Positions 10,270 to 18,407 of a stretch of DNA of 64,000 nt are shown here, piece by piece; position 1 is the first letter of the stretch; the number at the start of each line of letters is the position of its first letter. Both the position numbers and the translations under genes were made by a program. This DNA comes from CAVQFD01 sp963724695 (GTDB taxonomy: Bacteria > Acidobacteriota > Vicinamibacteria > Vicinamibacterales > CAVVIG01), in assembly GCA_963724695.1 (NCBI GenBank), contig CAVRVW010000012.1:682001-746000 (forward strand), given 5' to 3'. The notes below the pieces were generated by a model that was not told the DNA's origin, did not search any database, and saw nothing but the letters and a program-made list of their open reading frames with translations.

Positions 10270-11739
10270 TTACTGCTGCTGGTTCCCCTGCGTGTTCGCT
10301 GATCCGCCGCGTGGCGCCGGCTTCGGCACCATGCACAGCGGGCAGCCGATCGGCACGTCGTTCTTGGTCAGCTTGCGCTTGGCGACCCGATCCGCCATCT
10401 CCTGTTCGAACTGTTCGTCGGTCAGCGAGACACCGTGGCCCAGGTCGATGAACATGTTCGTCACCGAACGATTTCCCGATCCCTGCCAGTTGCGCGGATC
10501 CGGGATGTTCTTGTTCGCCGGCGTGTTGTCCATGTAGCCGGTGATGTGCAGGATCGTGCCCTTCGGCAGAATCGGCGCGTAGTCGTCGTCGTACTCGTAC
10601 ACCCTCACCCAGTTGTGATCGTAGCCCGCGCAGGTCAGCGTCTGGATGTTGATGCCCCAGATCGCCTCGAGGCACATCCGCGCGCCAGGTGCGTGGAGAT
10701 GCGGCTCGAAGGTCGTGATCTTCGTGTGCTCCGGCAGCACGAAGTACGCGTGGAGCTGCTGATTGGCTTCCATGGGCTTGATGTCGATGTCGACACCGTT
10801 GCCGAGGCTTCGGGTCGCGCGGCGCAGCGTGGGCTTGTAGCCCTTCGGGAAGAACTTGAACGCAACTTCCAGGTGCGCCTTCGTGTCCCGCCCGTTCGAG
10901 TGCAGGTGGACCGAGTTCGACACGAGGCTGGAGTTGGCGCGCAGCAGCCGCCCGCCCTTGGGGTCGAATCGGTCAGCGTTGCGGCCGACCTCGTGGACCG
11001 GCCACGACGTGCTCTCGTCGTCGACCACGGAGTTGTCACGCTCGGCCGCGCCGTCAGCCCCGAGCACGCGCGTGCTCCAGATCATGTGGTGGAACACGTA
11101 GCGTCCGCCCACGGTGGCGCGTCCGGACCCGCTGGTGTCGACGTCGTTCACTTCCTTGATCTCGAGCGCCTCGACATACCGATCTTCAGTGTTGCCGATG
11201 GGCACGCTGGGAATCTCTCCCCACCAGTCAGGGTTGTTGGCCTTGACCACCAGGTCGGTCGTCTTCACGACGAGATCGGGCTCGCCGATCGTCCACTTGC
11301 TCGTGTCGTTCCACACGAGGGGCTTGGGTTCGTCCGCCGGGTTGCCGCGCGGGGCGCCGCTGTCGGCCCACTTCGCGATCTTGGCGATCTCCTCGTCCGA
11401 GAGCGACGGGTCGTTCTTATAGTTTTGAATGCCGATGTTCTTCTCGACGTACCAGGGCGGCATCACGCCGGCCTTCGGGCCGATCGAGACGCGCGTCTTG
11501 ATGGAACGCGCCCACGGACGCACCTGCTCGTAGCTCAGGAGCGACATGGGCGCCACCGAATCCGGCCGGTGGCAGTTCTGGCAGCTGCGCTGGAGGATCG
11601 GCGCGATGTCCTTGGCGTAGGTCACCTCTCCCGCGTAGGGCGCCGGTGCCGCCTGCTGTGCCCCGGCGAGGGCCGGGAGAAGCAGCGCCATTCCCACCGC
11701 GAGCGTCAGATTCCAGCCGGCCTTCGTTCCAACGTGCAT
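10270..11739 (-). CDS. Cytochrome c / copper type II ascorbate-dependent monooxygenase-like fusion
   Basis: A 489-residue periplasmic protein. After a signal peptide (MHVGTKAGWNLTLAVGMALL) comes a mono-heme segment with CQNCH (Cys53, Cys56, His57). The main part resembles the two-domain copper monooxygenase fold: FHHMIWS supplies a His pair, HLHSNGRD an HxH, and FEPHLHAPGARMC an HxH with a nearby Met. The heme could feed electrons to the copper centre (inference). The start is fixed by AAGGAG six bases before the ATG at 11737-11739; the longer open frame has no support. First gene of a three-gene minus-strand unit; the second copy is at 39583-41093. Confidence 0.87.
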   Translation of the reverse strand: MHVGTKAGWNLTLAVGMALLLPALAGAQQAAPAPYAGEVTYAKDIAPILQRSCQNCHRPDSVAPMSLLSYEQVRPWARSIKTRVSIGPKAGVMPPWYVEKNIGIQNYKNDPSLSDEEIAKIAKWADSGAPRGNPADEPKPLVWNDTSKWTIGEPDLVVKTTDLVVKANNPDWWGEIPSVPIGNTEDRYVEALEIKEVNDVDTSGSGRATVGGRYVFHHMIWSTRVLGADGAAERDNSVVDDESTSWPVHEVGRNADRFDPKGGRLLRANSSLVSNSVHLHSNGRDTKAHLEVAFKFFPKGYKPTLRRATRSLGNGVDIDIKPMEANQQLHAYFVLPEHTKITTFEPHLHAPGARMCLEAIWGINIQTLTCAGYDHNWVRVYEYDDDYAPILPKGTILHITGYMDNTPANKNIPDPRNWQGSGNRSVTNMFIDLGHGVSLTDEQFEQEMADRVAKRKLTKNDVPIGCPLCMVPKPAPRGGSANTQGNQQQ

Positions 11740-11813
11740 ATCCACTCCTTTGAGGAGAGAGTCGGCGAGTGACACCACCCCTGCCCGGGCATGCCCAGGG
11801 AGGCTTTTCGCGC

Positions 11814-11849
11814 ATTTTAGACTGATCCGGCTCACGGCGGGTGTGACAA
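11814..11849 (-). promoter_or_regulatory. Putative control region of the monooxygenase unit
   Basis: On the minus strand a TTGTCACA box (11842-11849) is followed 22 bases later by TAAAAT (11814-11819), 74 bases before the start codon. The paralogous unit has the same layout: TTGTCACA, 21 bases, TACAAT, 56 bases before its start. The gap is too long for a normal -35/-10 pair, so the box may be an activator site (TGTGACAA on the plus strand) rather than a -35. Confidence 0.4.
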
Positions 11850-11966
11850 TTCCGCGCCTGGACTGTGACCGAAGATCGCCGGATCTTATGTTCCTAGAGA
11901 GGCTTACGGGGTCCTGCTGACGGCACGGCACCGCCGGCGCCGGGCCCGAGCCTCTGCGGTCCTATA

Positions 11967-14313
11967 ATGGCCCCGGTTCATGCCGTGAACACCACACTGC
12001 GCCGCGGCGCCCCTTCGGGCGGCTGGCGACCCTCGAGGCTGGAACTCGCGATCTCGACCGTCCTGGTCGCCGGTGTCGTCGGCGCTGTGGGGCTGGGCTA
12101 TCGGACGGGTGTCGCGACTGCTCCCCAGCCCGAAGCGCCCGCAACCCTGAGCCCCGGAAGCCGCGCCATGGTCGCGCGGCTCGCCGCGATTGCGGATGCG
12201 GGCGACAAGGTCACCATCGAGCAGTCGGGCACGATGGTGTACGGCACCAACCAACCGCACTTGATTCCGGTGCTTCGCCAGCGGATCGCGCAGGTTTCGA
12301 ACCCCGTTGACCGCTACGCCCTTCGCACGCAGCTCGCGATGCAGCTCCTGCAAGCCGGTCAGAGCAAGGAGGCGCTCGACGAGTTCGTAGCGCTGCAAAC
12401 CGCGCTCGCCGAGCTGCCCGAGTCGATGGTGCCGGCGGCCCAGAAGGCCCAGGAGGCGGTTGCGCTCCACGGCGCCATCGGTATCTCGGCGCTTCGTCTG
12501 GGCGAGCAGGAGAACTGCATCCTCAACCACCGCGCGTCCTCCTGCCTCTTTCCGATCAACGCCGAGGGCGTGCACCGCCTGCAGAGCGGCGCGAGGCGCG
12601 CCATCGACGCATTCACCAGGCGGCTGACGGCGCAGCCTGGGGTGCTGGGCGCGGCGTGGCTGCTGAACCTCGCCTACATGCAGGTCGGCGAGTATCCGGA
12701 GAAGGTCCCGCCGCAATGGCGGATCTCACCTGATGTGTTCGCGTCGGAGTACGACATCAAACGGTTCCCTGACGTCGCGATCAGCACGGGCGTCGACACC
12801 GTGGGCCTCGCCGGGGGCAGCGTCATCGAGGACTTCGACGGCGACGGCTACCTGGATATCGTCGCCTCCTCGTGGGGCCTCCGCGATCAGCTGCGGTTCT
12901 TCAAGAACGACGGTTCGGGACGCTTCGTGGACCGCACGAGAGAAGCCGGGCTTCTGGGCCAGACCGGCGGCATCAACCTGACGCACGCCGACTACGACAA
13001 CGACGGCCACCCGGACGTGCTCGTCATCCGCGGCGGCTGGCTGCGAGAGGCCGGACTCCACCCTGAGTCGCTGCTTCGCAACAAGGGCAACGGCACATTC
13101 GAGGACGTCACCGAGGCCGCTGGGCTCCTGAGCCTTCACCCCACCCACACCGCGGCCTGGGCCGACTACGACAACGACGGACACCTCGACTTGTTTGCCG
13201 GCCATGAGGACTGGGGGACCCGCACCCATCCGGTGCAGCTGTTTCACAACAACGGCAACGGCACCTTCACGGATCAGGCTCAGGCGCTCGGCTTCGGCGT
13301 CCTCGGCGTGGTCAAGGGCGTCGCGTGGGGCGACTACAACAACGACCGCCTGCAGGATCTGTACGTCGCGAGATTCGGGGCGCCCAACCTCCTGTTCCGC
13401 AACGACGGCACTCGATTTACCGACGTCACGACGGCAGCCGGCGTCGCAGGACCAGGCCACAGCTTCCCCACCTGGTTCTTCGACTACGACAACGACGGCT
13501 GGCTCGACCTCTTCGTGGGGGGCTTCGACGAGTCGTCGATCGACGCCGTCGCTGGCCGTGTACCTTGGCGCCAAGCGGCCGGAGGGCACGCCACGCCTCT
13601 ACCGGAACAAGGGCGACGGCACGTTCCAGGACGTGACGATTCCTGCCAGGCTCGATCGAGTGCTCCTGGCGATGGGCGCCAACTTCGGCGACCTCGACAA
13701 CGACGGGTTCCTCGACATCTACGTCGGCACCGGCGCACCCGACCTCACGACGCTCCTGCCGAACCGCATGTTCCGGAACGCCGGCGGACAGTTCTTCCAG
13801 GATGTGACGACGTCGGGCGGATTCGGCCACCTGCAGAAGGGCCACGGGGTTTCGTGGGGCGACCTCGACAACGACGGCGATCAGGACATCTACGAGGTCA
13901 TCGGCGGGTGGTTCAGCGGCGACACCTATCAGAATGTCCTCTTCGAGAACCCGGGTCACGGCAACCACTGGATCACGATCAGCGTGGAGGGCACACGGAC
14001 GAACCGCATGGCGCTCGGCGCCCGCCTGAGGATCCGGGTCGCGGCTCCGCGCGGGCCGCGGACCATCCACATGACCGTCTCGAGCGGCGGCAGCTACGGC
14101 GCCTCAAGCCTGCAGCAGGAGATCGGACTCGGCGACGCGTCGTCTATCGAGGAAATCGAGGTGACCTGGCCCGCCACCGGCCGGAGCCAGGTGTTCCGCG
14201 GCGTCGCCATGGATCAGTTCATTCGTATTCGCGAGGGCGACGCGGCCGTCACACGACTACAGCGCAAGCCATTCCAGTTCGCCGGCTCCACGGGGAGCGA
14301 ACATCCGAGGTAG
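11967..14313 (+). CDS. CRTAC1 family protein: TPR-like region, FG-GAP/VCBS propeller, ASPIC/UnbV (one frameshift)
   Basis: An exported protein of about 780 residues. A signal anchor lies near 30-50 (ELAISTVLVAGVVGAVGLGY). A helical TPR-like region at 90-240 carries a conserved Cys pair (ENCILNHRASSCLFPI). Then come FG-GAP/VCBS blades with calcium-binding DxDxDG loops (DFDGDGYLDIV, DYDNDGHPDVL, DYDNDGWLDLF, DLDNDGFLDIY) and a C-terminal ASPIC/UnbV domain (NHWITISVEGTRTNRMALGA). The frame changes at about 13551-13556: GTCGCTGGCC appears to hold one extra base before VYLGAKRPEGT. The ATG at 11967 overlaps a TATAAT; an in-frame GTG at 11985 is an alternative start. Function unknown; likely a surface calcium-binding scaffold. 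Confidence 0.83.
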
Positions 14314-14434
14314 CGATCGTCTCGCTGCGACATGAGGCCACGGAATCGACGACCTTCAGCGCTGAGCGTTCAATCCCGACACTGAACGTCCACGTGGCGT
14401 CTTTCCCAGAGCATTCCAGAGTGACAGAGTCGGC

Positions 14435-14572
14435 GGCGCGACCAGCGGCCGGCGTAGCCGGCCTGCGCGATGTCAGACGGGCCGGTGCAAACGCAACTGC
14501 GAACCGGGAACACCAGTTGTGTTTGCGCCGGCCCGTCTGACATCGCTGCCCGCGAAGCGGGCTGGTCGCGCC
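14435..14572 (+). repeat. 138-bp cloverleaf-forming palindromic element
   Basis: Four nested dyads fill this stretch. The outer stem is GGCGCGACCAG (14435-14445) with CTGGTCGCGCC (14562-14572), 11 bp and perfect. Hairpin 1 is GGCCGGC-GTA-GCCGGCC (14447-14463). The central arm pairs 14467-14499 with 14514-14546, 33 bp with a 14-base loop. Hairpin 2 is GCCCGC-GAA-GCGGGC (14548-14562 core). The only two non-Watson-Crick pairs of the long arm are U-G and G-U when read as plus-strand RNA, so the fold would be unbroken in a transcript from the CRTAC1 gene. It is non-coding and lies between convergent genes. Confidence 0.8.
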
Positions 14573-14598
14573 CGTGTCGGAGCAGTGGAAGCCTCCGT

Positions 14599-14658
14599 GT
14601 CTCCGTGCCTCCGTGTGAATCCGTTCCCTCCGTCTCCTCCGTTCTCTCCTCGTGACCA
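14599..14658. repeat. CTCCGTG-word spacer element, copy 1
   Basis: Tandem, slightly varied words (CCTCCGTGTCTCCGTGCCTC, then CCGTGTGAATCCGT and CCCTCCGTCTCCTCCGTTC) with a period of about 8-10 bases. The same words occur at 33745-33886 and 35097-35205. All three copies touch the 3' end of a gene; here it ends four bases before the stop codon of the TPR gene. Confidence 0.7.
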
Positions 14659-14661
14659 GGC

Positions 14662-16008
14662 TCACTTGATTCGTGCCGCGAGCTCGGTCAACTCCGGCCG
14701 ACCGGGATGCACTCGCCGCGCGTCGGCCAACCACTCGAGCGCCGCCTGCCGCCGTCCCAGACCGAGGAGCGCCTGTGCGCCGCCGATCCACGCCTCCGCA
14801 AGGCCGGGGTCGAGGGCAATTGCGCGCTCGTAGTGTTGGCAGGGAGGGCTCGAGCTGCCCGGACATGCGCTGCGCCTCAGCCAGCCCGAGGTGCCCTTCC
14901 GGAAACGCCGGGTCGGCCGCGATCCCGGTCGTGAAACGACCGATGGCTTCCTGATAGCGGCCGTTCAGGTTGAGGATGACGCCGAGGCTCACGTGGGCCT
15001 TGACGAAGGTGGGCGATCGCCGCGCGACGTCTTCAAATACTTTCACAGCGCCCGCGACATCCCCGGCCGCATACAGCGCGGTGCCCAGGCGATGGCCCAG
15101 CGCGGGGTCGTCCGGGCCGGAACTCGAGCGCTCGGCGGAAGGCTGCCACCGCAGCTGCCGAGTCTCCGTTCCTGAGCGCGCGAATCCCGTCCGCCTCGTG
15201 CACCGCCGGGCTCTTCAGCAGGTCGGCGGCCGGCCTCAAAGGATCGGCCAACGAAGGCCCGGCACTACCCCGGCGGCGAAGGTGCGCCTCGGCTTTCTCG
15301 CGTTGGCCCATCGCCCGATACGCCATGGCGAGCGGATAGTGGACCGCCGACGCTCGCTCCTCGAGCGCCAGGGTGCGCTCGAAGTACTGCACGGCCTCCG
15401 GATACGCCTGCTTCGCCAGAGCCGCACGGCCTGCGCCGAAGTGGGCCGCCGCCGAGCCCGGAGCTACCGCGAGGGCTTTCTGGAACACCTGCCCGGCCGC
15501 GTCAGGACGGCCGTCATCCAGGATCGTTTCGCCGAGCCATACGAGCGCGGGCAGATCTGCCGGCCGCAATTCGAGCGCCCGCTGGAACGACGCGCTGGCC
15601 TTCGAGCGATCGCCCTTCAGCAGGTACACGTGCCCGAGACTGTAGGGCCAACGCATCTCGGTTGGCGCCAAGCGCCTGTGCGTGGAGGTAGCAGGCTTCG
15701 GCCGCATCGCTGTACGTCGCCGCAAACAGCAGATCGCCCAGGCGGCCGTAGGCTTCGGCTCGCTCCGCTGGCGACGTCGCCGGGTTTGAGATCGTTTGCG
15801 AGAAGGATCGATGCTCGTCGCGCACCTGCTCTTGTACCAGCGCCGACAACGGCGACAGGTCGGGCATCGCGAGCGGGGGCAGACCCTCTTGCGCAGGGGC
15901 CCCGCTATCACCGCTCGGTCGCGAGGACGGCTGGTCAGATGGCGCCGCGCAGCCTGCGGCGAGCGCGCACGAGACGAGCGCCGCACACGCAAGGAGACGG
16001 CAGATCAT
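14662..16008 (-). CDS. TPR lipoprotein paired with CRTAC1 (three frameshifts)
   Basis: An outer-envelope TPR scaffold of about 445 residues. It starts MICRLLACAALVSCALAAGC with a lipobox (LAAGC), followed by at least seven TPR units (for example YSLGHVYLLKGDRSKASASF and AHFGAGRAALAKQAYPEAVQ). Reading needs three one-base corrections: near 15659 (AACCGAG for AACGAG), near 15118 (CGGCCCGGAC for CGGCCGGAC) and near 14840. The end is LEWLADARRVHPGRPELTEL...IK. The ATG overlaps the stop of the CRTAC1 gene at 16005 by four bases. The organisation is identical to the pair at 24730-28081, so the two lipoproteins probably act as one complex. Confidence 0.8.
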
Positions 16009-17789
16009 CGCCGAACCGCGCTTCCGCTGCCTTCCTGTAGCGTCGTGTACCGGTCGATTGCGACGCTCGTCCACTCTTCGGCCTGGCCTCCCGGCCAGAG
16101 CACGCGGACCCGCGGCGCCTCTGTCGAGCTCCCGAGCCCGACGAGGACGCGGGGGTCGTTGGCCGACCCGTAGCTCCCATCTGCCCTGGCCCGCCGCCAG
16201 AGCACCGGCCCGGCGGATCGCGCGATGCTGACGCGCGCCCCAACCATGTCGCGCCCACGATCCCCGATGAGCCTCACCCCGAGCCAGTGTTGCCGGCTTC
16301 CGATATTGTTGACGAGCAGGCGCGCCGGGCCGGCGCCGTTGGCCACCAGCACGTCCACATCCCCGTCGTTGTCCACATCGCCGAACGCCGCGCCCCGGCT
16401 CGCTTCTACCGGATCGAACCCGCTGCCGGCGCGGTCGGTGGCATCTTCGAAGTGCCCGGCGACATTCTTGAGCACCTGGTTCCGCTGGCCGAGCGGGAAC
16501 GGGTCACCGTCGCGACGCACGCCGCCGACGTCGCGGTTGACGTGGCCGTTCACCGCGACGATGTCGAGCCAGCCGTCGTTGTCGACGTCCGCCCATGCGG
16601 CGCCGAACCCGGTATACGGCAGGCTGAGGTTGCGGATCCCTGTGCGCGTGCTCTGCTCCTCGAACTGACCCGTGCCATCGTTCACGTACAGCGTGCTTCC
16701 CTGCGCGACGAGCTCCGTGATGAAGAGATCCTCGTCGCCATCGGCATCGAAGTCGCCGGCGTCCACGCCCATGTTGGCCTTGCGCTCGCCAAACGCGCCG
16801 AGCGCGGCGCCCGCGAGCAGGGCCGTGTTGACGAACGTGCCGTCACGCTGGTTCGTCCACAGCTGGTTCTCCTGCTCGTCGTTGGCGACGAAGATGTCGA
16901 TCCAGCCATCGCCGTTGAAGTCCGCGGTCGAGACGCCGAGCGCCGGGCCGAACTGACGCGCGAGGCCGGAGGCAATCGTGATGTCGGCAAAGCGGCCGTT
17001 GCCGCGATTGCGGTAGAGACGGCTCGGCTGCGCACGATAGGCGCTCGGGCGGCAGTAGTCGGGCAGGCCCGACACACCGACGCACGGCGCGTCGGTCTCG
17101 ATGCGGTAGTTCAGGTAGTTGCCCACGAACAGATCGAGCCATCCGTCGCGATCGATGTCAACAAACGCCGCCGAAACGCCCCACGAACCGGGGTCGGCGG
17201 TGCCTGACGCCTTCGAGATGTCCGCAAAGGTACCGTCTCCGTTGTTCCGGAACATCTGATTGCGGCCGAGACCGGTCAAATGCAGGTCAATGTGGCCATC
17301 GTTGTCGATGTCGCCGGCGGCGACGCCCATGCCGTAGCCGCTGGGCGTGATGCCACTCTTGGCCGTCACATCCGTGAAGTGCAGTGTCCTCGTCCCGTCG
17401 GAAGCGACCACGAGATCGTTGCGATACAGGCGGTCCGTCAGCGGTCCTGGCGGAGGAGGAATGAGCGGCGTCCCTGTCCCCAGCATGCGGCCCTGCACGA
17501 GAAAGGCGTCGAGATCGCCGTCGTTGTCGTAATCGAAGAGCGCCGCACCTGGTCCCATGATTTCCGGCTGATAGAACTTGCCGGACATCCCGTTGAAGTG
17601 GACGAAGTCGAGGCCAACCTCGCGGGCGCGGTCGGTGAACCACTCATCCCGGGACGGACTGCTGGTATGGCCCGGTGCGGGCGCAGTCGCCGGTGGGGCC
17701 GGTGGGGATATCGGAGCGGCGCCCTCGTCGCTCGAGCAGCCGCCTGTCGCAGCCAGCGCGAAGAGCACTGCGAGGACCCGGTTGGTCAT
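16005..17789 (-). CDS. CRTAC1 family lipoprotein with ASPIC/UnbV C-terminus
   Basis: An intact 594-residue lipoprotein. The signal MTNRVLAVLFALAATGGC ends in a lipobox cysteine. A start motif follows (WFTDRAREVGLDFVHFNGMS, then FYQPEIMGPGAALFDYDNDG). At least six calcium-binding FG-GAP blades are visible (DYDNDGDLDAF, DIDNDGHIDLH, DIDRDGWLDLF, DFNGDGWIDIF, DFDADGDEDLF, DVDNDGWLDIV). The ASPIC/UnbV domain is at about 500-590 (RQHWLGVRLIGDRGRDMVGA). It overlaps the downstream TPR lipoprotein gene by ATGA. Its closest relative in the window is at 26352-28081. Function unknown beyond likely surface binding. Confidence 0.9.
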   Translation of the reverse strand: MTNRVLAVLFALAATGGCSSDEGAAPISPPAPPATAPAPGHTSSPSRDEWFTDRAREVGLDFVHFNGMSGKFYQPEIMGPGAALFDYDNDGDLDAFLVQGRMLGTGTPLIPPPPGPLTDRLYRNDLVVASDGTRTLHFTDVTAKSGITPSGYGMGVAAGDIDNDGHIDLHLTGLGRNQMFRNNGDGTFADISKASGTADPGSWGVSAAFVDIDRDGWLDLFVGNYLNYRIETDAPCVGVSGLPDYCRPSAYRAQPSRLYRNRGNGRFADITIASGLARQFGPALGVSTADFNGDGWIDIFVANDEQENQLWTNQRDGTFVNTALLAGAALGAFGERKANMGVDAGDFDADGDEDLFITELVAQGSTLYVNDGTGQFEEQSTRTGIRNLSLPYTGFGAAWADVDNDGWLDIVAVNGHVNRDVGGVRRDGDPFPLGQRNQVLKNVAGHFEDATDRAGSGFDPVEASRGAAFGDVDNDGDVDVLVANGAGPARLLVNNIGSRQHWLGVRLIGDRGRDMVGARVSIARSAGPVLWRRARADGSYGSANDPRVLVGLGSSTEAPRVRVLWPGGQAEEWTSVAIDRYTTLQEGSGSAVRR

Positions 17790-17821
17790 GTGCTCTGATT
17801 CTACCGGCGGCAGGCGGCCAT

Positions 17822-17857
17822 AAAAAAAGGCAGAAGCCGGCGAACCCGGTTTCTGCC
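17822..17857 (-). terminator. Rho-independent terminator of the small protein gene
   Basis: Read on the minus strand, GGCAGAAACCGG, a five-base loop and CCGGCTTCTGCC (one G-U pair) are followed directly by seven T. It lies 29 bases after the stop codon of the gene at 17886-18236 and before the CRTAC1 gene, so the two are separate transcripts. Confidence 0.88.
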
Positions 17858-17885
17858 CTGAGGGATCGGAATGCGTGGCGGCTTG

Positions 17886-18236
17886 CTAGAGCCCGTCTTC
17901 GCGCGTGCCGAGCGTCGACGGGGTGAAGTCCTCGACCCCGTGGTCAATGGCGTAGACCACGCCGGCAAAGCCGATGATCGCACCCATCGCGATCGCCCAC
18001 TTCGTGCGCTTCCTCATGCCGCTGTTCTCCAGGCTGGGGTCGCTCACCTGCCCCTGGCTGGCATAAGGTTGAACGACCGGCTTCCCTGCGACGACCTTCT
18101 TCGTGGGTTGTCGGGTCTGCGATTCCGTGATCTGCCGCGTGACACGCTTGGCAGATTCCAACAGGGTCTCGCCTGCGAAGGCGACCGACGACTGGCCGAG
18201 CGACATGGCCAGGGCAAACACCACCAACCGCTTCAT
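17886..18236 (-). CDS. Small exported protein with C-terminal membrane helix
   Basis: A 116-residue protein not matched to a known family. MKRLVVFALAMSLGQSSVAF is a signal peptide. A polar stretch rich in Thr/Gln/Lys follows (SAKRVTRQITESQTRQPTKK), then KRTKWAIAMGAIIGFAGVVY, a basic flank plus one membrane helix, and a short acidic tail. GAGGAG stands before the ATG at 18234-18236; an upstream ATG adds only MRRSR. It has its own terminator and a repeat element in front, so it is likely monocistronic. Homologues with this signal-linker-helix layout are often seen as short hypothetical proteins in Acidobacteriota. Confidence 0.7.
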   Translation of the reverse strand: MKRLVVFALAMSLGQSSVAFAGETLLESAKRVTRQITESQTRQPTKKVVAGKPVVQPYASQGQVSDPSLENSGMRKRTKWAIAMGAIIGFAGVVYAIDHGVEDFTPSTLGTREDGL

Positions 18237-18262
18237 ACGGCTTCTCCTCATCTACTACTAGC

Positions 18263-18347
18263 AGCGGGGCCCCACCCCCGCCGCGAACTGACGCTGATCC
18301 CTCGCCTCGGAGTTCCTGTCCTCGGCTCGGGATGGCCGCAGGCGCTC
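18263..18347. repeat. Dispersed spacer repeat, copy 1 (about 85 bp)
   Basis: Begins GCGGGGCCCCACCCCCGCCG and ends with TGGCCGCAGGCGCTC. The reverse complement of 43188-43273 matches it over nearly the whole length with about ten differences. Both copies lie between minus-strand genes, in opposite orientations. The GC-rich end can form a hairpin. Confidence 0.78.
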
Positions 18348-18364
18348 TTCCTCTTACGAGCGGC

Positions 18365-18394
18365 GTAGGCCGGGTCCGAAAGGACCCGGCCTAC
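18365..18394. repeat. Perfect 13-bp hairpin with GAAA loop (REP-like)
   Basis: GTAGGCCGGGTCC-GAAA-GGACCCGGCCTAC, a perfect dyad ending 13 bases beyond the TonB receptor stop codon. A GAAA tetraloop and a GTAG foot resemble REP elements handled by RAYT transposases in Proteobacteria. It could also act as a 3' mRNA-stabilising or terminating hairpin; no T run follows on either strand. Confidence 0.75.
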
Positions 18395-18407
18395 GAGATA
18401 GGCTTCA

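Noticed and set aside
11842..11849. TTGTCA as a -35 box paired with TAAAAT
   Set aside because: The 24-base gap is too long for sigma-70; reported only as a possible activator site.
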